From Niastella koreensis GR20-10 (GTDB taxonomy: Bacteria; Bacteroidota; Bacteroidia; Chitinophagales; Chitinophagaceae), in the NCBI RefSeq assembly GCF_000246855.1, contig NC_016609.1, positions 248,001-312,000 of the forward strand: a stretch of DNA of 64,000 nucleotides, in the 5' to 3' direction. Positions within the stretch are counted from its first letter, which is position 1, and every line of letters starts with the position of its first letter. The notes under the pieces are model-generated. The model saw only the letters and a list, made by a program, of their open reading frames with translations. It made no database searches and had not been told where the DNA came from. Shown here piece by piece: positions 61,903 through 64,000 of this stretch. The position numbers and the translations under genes were made by a program.

Positions 61903-64000
61903 TTAGAATTGAAGGTTAATACCAAACTGGTAGGAGCGCAGGTTGGGGATCGAAAAATAATCCACCCCGATACTGGATCCGGCGCCTACTGAGCGGTTAC
62001 CCTGGCTATCCTGAGCCGAGGTAGCCTCAGGGTCGAGGCCTTCATATTTTGTAATGGTGATCAGGTTCCTGCCCGAGACGGTTAACGCCAATCCTTTTAC
62101 CCAATCAATTTTTATCACATTTCCTAATTGATAGATGAGGGTAAGGTCCCGCATGCGCATAAACGATCCCCCTTCAACAAACCAGCCTGTTCGTTGCACA
62201 CTATTATACATGCTGTTGTAGAAGTTTACAAAGGCGCCCGTTTGTCCATTGATAGTAATTGACTTGTCAAAGTCTTTATGCAGCCGGTCGCGGTACATCC
62301 ATTGCCGGGTAAGATTGTAGATGTCGTTGCCATGGTACCAGTCCCACTGCATGGAGATGGTCAGTTTTTGCCACAGGGTAACATTGTTAATAAACGACAT
62401 GGTAAAATCAGGATAGGCGTTGCCGCTAAGGTATTGGTCGGTAGCATCGGTAAGCACCGCCCGTTTGGTGGTCTTGTTCACTACCACTCCATCAACGATC
62501 TCGTATTGCGATGCATTGGCCTCGGGAATGTACCTGCTTTTATCCGACTGGCGGGTTTGGTCAATACTTCTTAAAGGGGTGGAAGTATAAAAATTACCCA
62601 GCGATTCGCCTTCTTTCACAATAAACAATCCATTTACAAAGTCGCGGCCATTGGCCACCCTGTCAACTTTTGTTTTGAAAGTGCCAAACCGCACACCCAG
62701 TTGCCAGTCAACTTTTTTATTGGTGAAGATGCCGGCATCGAGGCTCGCATCAGCGCCTTTTACGGTAAGGTCAATTAAATTATCCCTGATCTGTTGGGCG
62801 CCGCTGGAAGGAGGGAGGTCAACATATTGAATATTGTTTTTGTTGTTCTTTTTCCAGTAGGTGAACGATACGCTGATCTTACTGAACCATTCTTTTGAAC
62901 CAGGAAGAATGGTGAGATCAGTTCCGATTTCTGTTTCCTTCACTTGCTGTACCTGCAGGTTTTTATTTCCAAGAATATTGGGCAGGTAAAGGCCAACCCC
63001 TTCTCCCAGCTGGGTTGAGCCAAGTGTGGTTTGGCGCGAATAATATTCGCCATCAAATTCATTGGGTGGAATACCGGCAGCGCCATAGGCCGCGCGTATT
63101 TTCCATTCAGGAAGCTGGGCTACATTCATTAGTTCAGATGGTCTGAAATAAGCGGTTCCCCTGCCGAAGGTGAAAGGTTTCTTCTGATCGCCAAATTGCG
63201 AGTTGTAATCGCTGCGAAAACCACCGGTAACCCCAAACAGGCTGCCGAAGTCGATGGTTTGATTTACCAGGTAACCGAATGTTATATACTCCAGGCTGCC
63301 ATCGCCACTGGTTTTTACCGCGGTTGCAGAAATGTTGGCAGGCGGGTATTGCGGCAGATTAACACCCTGGGCAAAGAAGGAATTGTATTCCAGTTTACGC
63401 CAGTCGTATGAAAACTGGGTAGTGGTAGTAATGGGCAGATCGATCTTGAAATCTTTCTTGAAATCGGTTCTTACATAAATGGTAGACAAGGCATTTTGAT
63501 AAGTCGATTTCGCGTGGTCGTCACGTACAGATCCCTCGGCGGTATTTCCCCAGAAAGCCAGGTCAACCTGTGGAGCAGCTTCCTGGTTCTTGTACAGGTC
63601 CTGGAAATCGGAGTTCCATAACTCTATCCCATACTTGAAATCGAGTTCAACAAAACGCGGGAATTTATAATTCAGGTTGCTGTTATTAATGAGGCGGCTA
63701 TCCTTACTGTAACGGGAGTGCCAGTCGGGTTCCGATAAAACGTTTCGCTGGTTTTCATCTCTCGGGCGTACAACAGTAAGATCAGTACCCGGATATTTTG
63801 ATTTAAAATCGATCCAGGGATAGGAGTTGATCATTTCAAACCGGTTGTTATTGGTGCCCTTGAACAGGTCATCTACATTAAACAAAATGCGTGAAGAAAC
63901 ATTGTAGGTGCCGGATAACAGGTTTTCATCCTGCAGGATCATTTGTGTGCTGTTGCGTGCGGTAAATCCTTTGAACAATTCAAAACCCAGGTTGGCGGAA
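61903..64000 (-). CDS. SusC/RagA family TonB-dependent receptor, N-terminal part outside window
   Basis: The minus-strand frame stays open to the right edge, so only about 700 C-terminal residues are visible. They show the barrel of a SusC protein, with NLQVQQVKETEIGTDLTILP, the ISMQWDWYHGNDIYNLTRQW region and the terminal GVDYFSIPNLRSYQFGINLQF pattern (key aromatic end F). The signal, carboxypeptidase-like and plug domains would lie outside. With the SusD gene downstream it makes a second uptake pair. Substrate unknown. Confidence 0.94.
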   Translation of the reverse strand, partial: SANLGFELFKGFTARNSTQMILQDENLLSGTYNVSSRILFNVDDLFKGTNNNRFEMINSYPWIDFKSKYPGTDLTVVRPRDENQRNVLSEPDWHSRYSKDSRLINNSNLNYKFPRFVELDFKYGIELWNSDFQDLYKNQEAAPQVDLAFWGNTAEGSVRDDHAKSTYQNALSTIYVRTDFKKDFKIDLPITTTTQFSYDWRKLEYNSFFAQGVNLPQYPPANISATAVKTSGDGSLEYITFGYLVNQTIDFGSLFGVTGGFRSDYNSQFGDQKKPFTFGRGTAYFRPSELMNVAQLPEWKIRAAYGAAGIPPNEFDGEYYSRQTTLGSTQLGEGVGLYLPNILGNKNLQVQQVKETEIGTDLTILPGSKEWFSKISVSFTYWKKNNKNNIQYVDLPPSSGAQQIRDNLIDLTVKGADASLDAGIFTNKKVDWQLGVRFGTFKTKVDRVANGRDFVNGLFIVKEGESLGNFYTSTPLRSIDQTRQSDKSRYIPEANASQYEIVDGVVVNKTTKRAVLTDATDQYLSGNAYPDFTMSFINNVTLWQKLTISMQWDWYHGNDIYNLTRQWMYRDRLHKDFDKSITINGQTGAFVNFYNSMYNSVQRTGWFVEGGSFMRMRDLTLIYQLGNVIKIDWVKGLALTVSGRNLITITKYEGLDPEATSAQDSQGNRSVGAGSSIGVDYFSIPNLRSYQFGINLQF

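Noticed and set aside
1-64000. tRNA and rRNA genes
   Set aside because: I looked for T-loop and anticodon-arm patterns and long conserved RNA stretches in the gaps and found none convincing.

Overview
The window comes from a Bacteroidota chromosome, most likely a soil or gliding Chitinophagaceae of the Niastella/Chitinophaga type. This is inferred from gene content: type IX secretion (T9SS) cargo with type A and type B sorting domains, a PorP/SprF protein, two SusC/SusD pairs, FecR/ECF-sigma signalling, a SufBCDSE operon, and promoter boxes of the TAnnTTTG type. I did no database search. No tRNA, rRNA, CRISPR array, transposase or phage structural gene was seen.

Layout. 1-3400: an ECF sigma factor cut by the window edge, an MBL-fold hydrolase, a 15-codon ORF with a very strong Shine-Dalgarno followed by a terminator, a MOSC protein, a small hypothetical gene, and a repeat-rich non-coding stretch. 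3400-9815: a PorP/SprF protein and a 1697-residue PKD-repeat T9SS type B protein. 10384-12348: two LVIVD-repeat lipoproteins and a barrel-like protein in one operon. 12483-16594: an ABC exporter pair (YbbP/YbbA-like) divergent from a TesA-like SGNH hydrolase, the same arrangement as in E. coli. 16641-20769: a type II NADH dehydrogenase and a repeat-rich T9SS type A protein. 21093-27499: the suf operon (sufB, C, D, S, E, a SufT-like protein and an Rrf2 regulator) behind a candidate operator/promoter.

28177-30209 holds the most interesting unit: a papain-like (C1A) protease without a signal peptide, a small protein sharing the protease's C-terminal domain, and a chagasin-type (I42) inhibitor of C1 proteases. 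A 21-bp inverted-repeat element lies between the last two. 30402-34226: an AraC regulator divergent from an FAD monooxygenase, a lipoprotein, and a very basic 72-residue protein. 34582-48519: ECF sigma, FecR anti-sigma, a second ECF sigma, then SusC (with STN domain), SusD, a T9SS cargo protein with a 984-bp internal duplication, and a metzincin-like zinc protease. This looks like a peptide- or protein-uptake locus rather than a glycan one.

48584-53157: two paralogous secreted small proteins with an EF-hand-like loop (plus a possible third remnant), a short AraC-type HTH protein, and two S24/LexA-like regulators around a small HTH protein. Both S24 proteins appear to lack the catalytic lysine. 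53380-60186: a chemotaxis operon (cheY, cheA, cheW, two MCPs, cheR) whose receptors end in a candidate CheR-docking pentapeptide; no cheB is present. 60257-64000: a second SusD/SusC pair on the minus strand, its SusC cut by the window edge. A dispersed repeat family that begins with TAGTTGAC and often ends in a GC-rich hairpin occurs four times (about 4.5, 10.1, 26.9 and 30.2 kb), twice supplying or abutting a stop codon.
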